A DNA stretch of 64,000 nucleotides, taken from Fusibacter bizertensis. GTDB lineage: Bacteria > Bacillota > Clostridia > Peptostreptococcales > Acidaminobacteraceae. Position 1 is the first letter of the stretch, and every line of letters starts with the position of its first letter. The position numbers were made by a program, and so were the translations under genes. The stretch covers positions 1 to 64,000 of the forward strand of contig NZ_JARYZI010000002.1 of the NCBI RefSeq assembly GCF_029914245.1, in the 5' to 3' direction. Shown here in pieces: positions 63,511 to 64,000 of this stretch. The notes beneath the pieces are model-generated. The model had not been told where the DNA came from. It saw nothing but the letters and a program-made list of their open reading frames with translations, and did not search any database.

Positions 63511-64000
63511 TTTTTATCCTTCTCCTGAGCACTTTTTTTATAATAATCACAATATGGATTAATCGTACATTCACTACACATGGGCGATCTCGCCTTACAA
63601 ACCCGCCTACCGTGAAAAATTAACATATGATGTGTAAGGGTCCATAACGTTTTAGGAATACACTTCATCAACTGTTCTTCTGTAGCTTCGACTGTCTTAG
63701 CTTTTGCAAGTCCAATTCTATTAGACACTCGAAACACATGTGTATCCACTGCTATAGCTGGTATGCCAAATGCATTGCTCACAACTACATTGGCAGTTTT
63801 CCTGCCCACGCCTGGTAAAGCCGTTAGTTGCTCATGAACACTTGGAACTTTTCCTTCATATTTTTCTACAAGGATTTCAGCTGTTAACTTGATATTCTTT
63901 GCTTTTGTTATATATAAGCCACACGGCTTGATAATTGATTCAATCTTATCAATTGGAAGATTCGCAAGTGCATGTGCGTTGCCAGCGACTTCAAATAAAA
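63507..64000 (-). CDS. nth: Endonuclease III, 5' end outside window
   Basis: The frame stays open to the right edge; about 164 residues are visible, with the first 45-50 missing. The helix-hairpin-helix has the catalytic Lys in LPGVGRKTANVV, the Asp in AVDTHVFRVSNRIGL, and the 4Fe-4S ligands follow the C-x6-C-x2-C-x5-C spacing (CKARSPMCSECTINPYC). It excises oxidised pyrimidines from DNA and nicks the strand. Last visible gene; the stop overlaps the FtsA-like start by four bases (ATGA). Confidence 0.97.
   Translation of the reverse strand, partial: LFEVAGNAHALANLPIDKIESIIKPCGLYITKAKNIKLTAEILVEKYEGKVPSVHEQLTALPGVGRKTANVVVSNAFGIPAIAVDTHVFRVSNRIGLAKAKTVEATEEQLMKCIPKTLWTLTHHMLIFHGRRVCKARSPMCSECTINPYCDYYKKSAQEKDKK

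Overview
The window reads as chromosomal DNA of a low-GC, anaerobic, Gram-positive bacterium of the class Clostridia. The evidence is the cggR-gap-pgk-tpiA-gpmI-eno glycolytic operon next to rpoN, the secG/rnr/smpB/ssrA block, Shine-Dalgarno sites of the GGAGG type, TTG and GTG starts, a membrane pyrophosphatase, a thioredoxin with the GCxPC active site known from amino-acid-fermenting clostridia, and strong intrinsic terminators. A relative of Fusibacter or Acidaminobacter would fit, but that is a guess. Almost all genes lie on the minus strand.

Layout. (1) 1-7625: a malonate-utilisation cluster made of a class III CoA-transferase, the MadL/MadM malonate transporter and a biotin-dependent decarboxylase carboxyltransferase that runs off the left edge. 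Upstream lie a sensor kinase and a sigma-54-dependent response regulator. A textbook -24/-12 promoter and a pair of dyads sit between regulator and structural genes. (2) 7905-24178: a lone plus-strand lipoprotein, an HD-GYP protein, sbcDC, a GH5 glycosidase, a CoA-disulfide-reductase/rhodanese fusion with a CsoR/CstR-like operator at its promoter, a methyltransferase, a U32 protein and a membrane-anchored EEP phosphatase. (3) 24243-27877: a DUF1566 lipoprotein plus OmpR-type two-component operon behind a promoter with tandem TTCACA boxes. (4) 28080-34640: an accessory stretch of small unrelated genes (DUF4287, DUF4395, MORN, VOC, GNAT, XRE-TPR, Fic) with two broken genes, ending in diverged copies of the ssrA 3' end. 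This looks like an integration hotspot with old scars. (5) 34639-50344: ssrA, smpB, a HAD phosphatase, rnr, hppA, secG, the glycolytic operon with cggR, and rpoN. (6) 50485-55690: a BmpA-type nucleoside ABC transporter. (7) 56000-64000: an nptA-trxB-trxA operon, then nth, an FtsA-like ATPase, DUF2225, a histidine phosphatase, cheX and trmL.

Working together: the kinase and activator at 4097-7625 would use the RpoN encoded at 48914-50344 to switch on malonate uptake, CoA activation and decarboxylation. Central glycolysis is controlled by CggR through sites flanking its promoter. Ribosome rescue (tmRNA, SmpB) is next to RNase R, its known partner. All functional calls come from reading motifs and domain order by eye; no database search was run.
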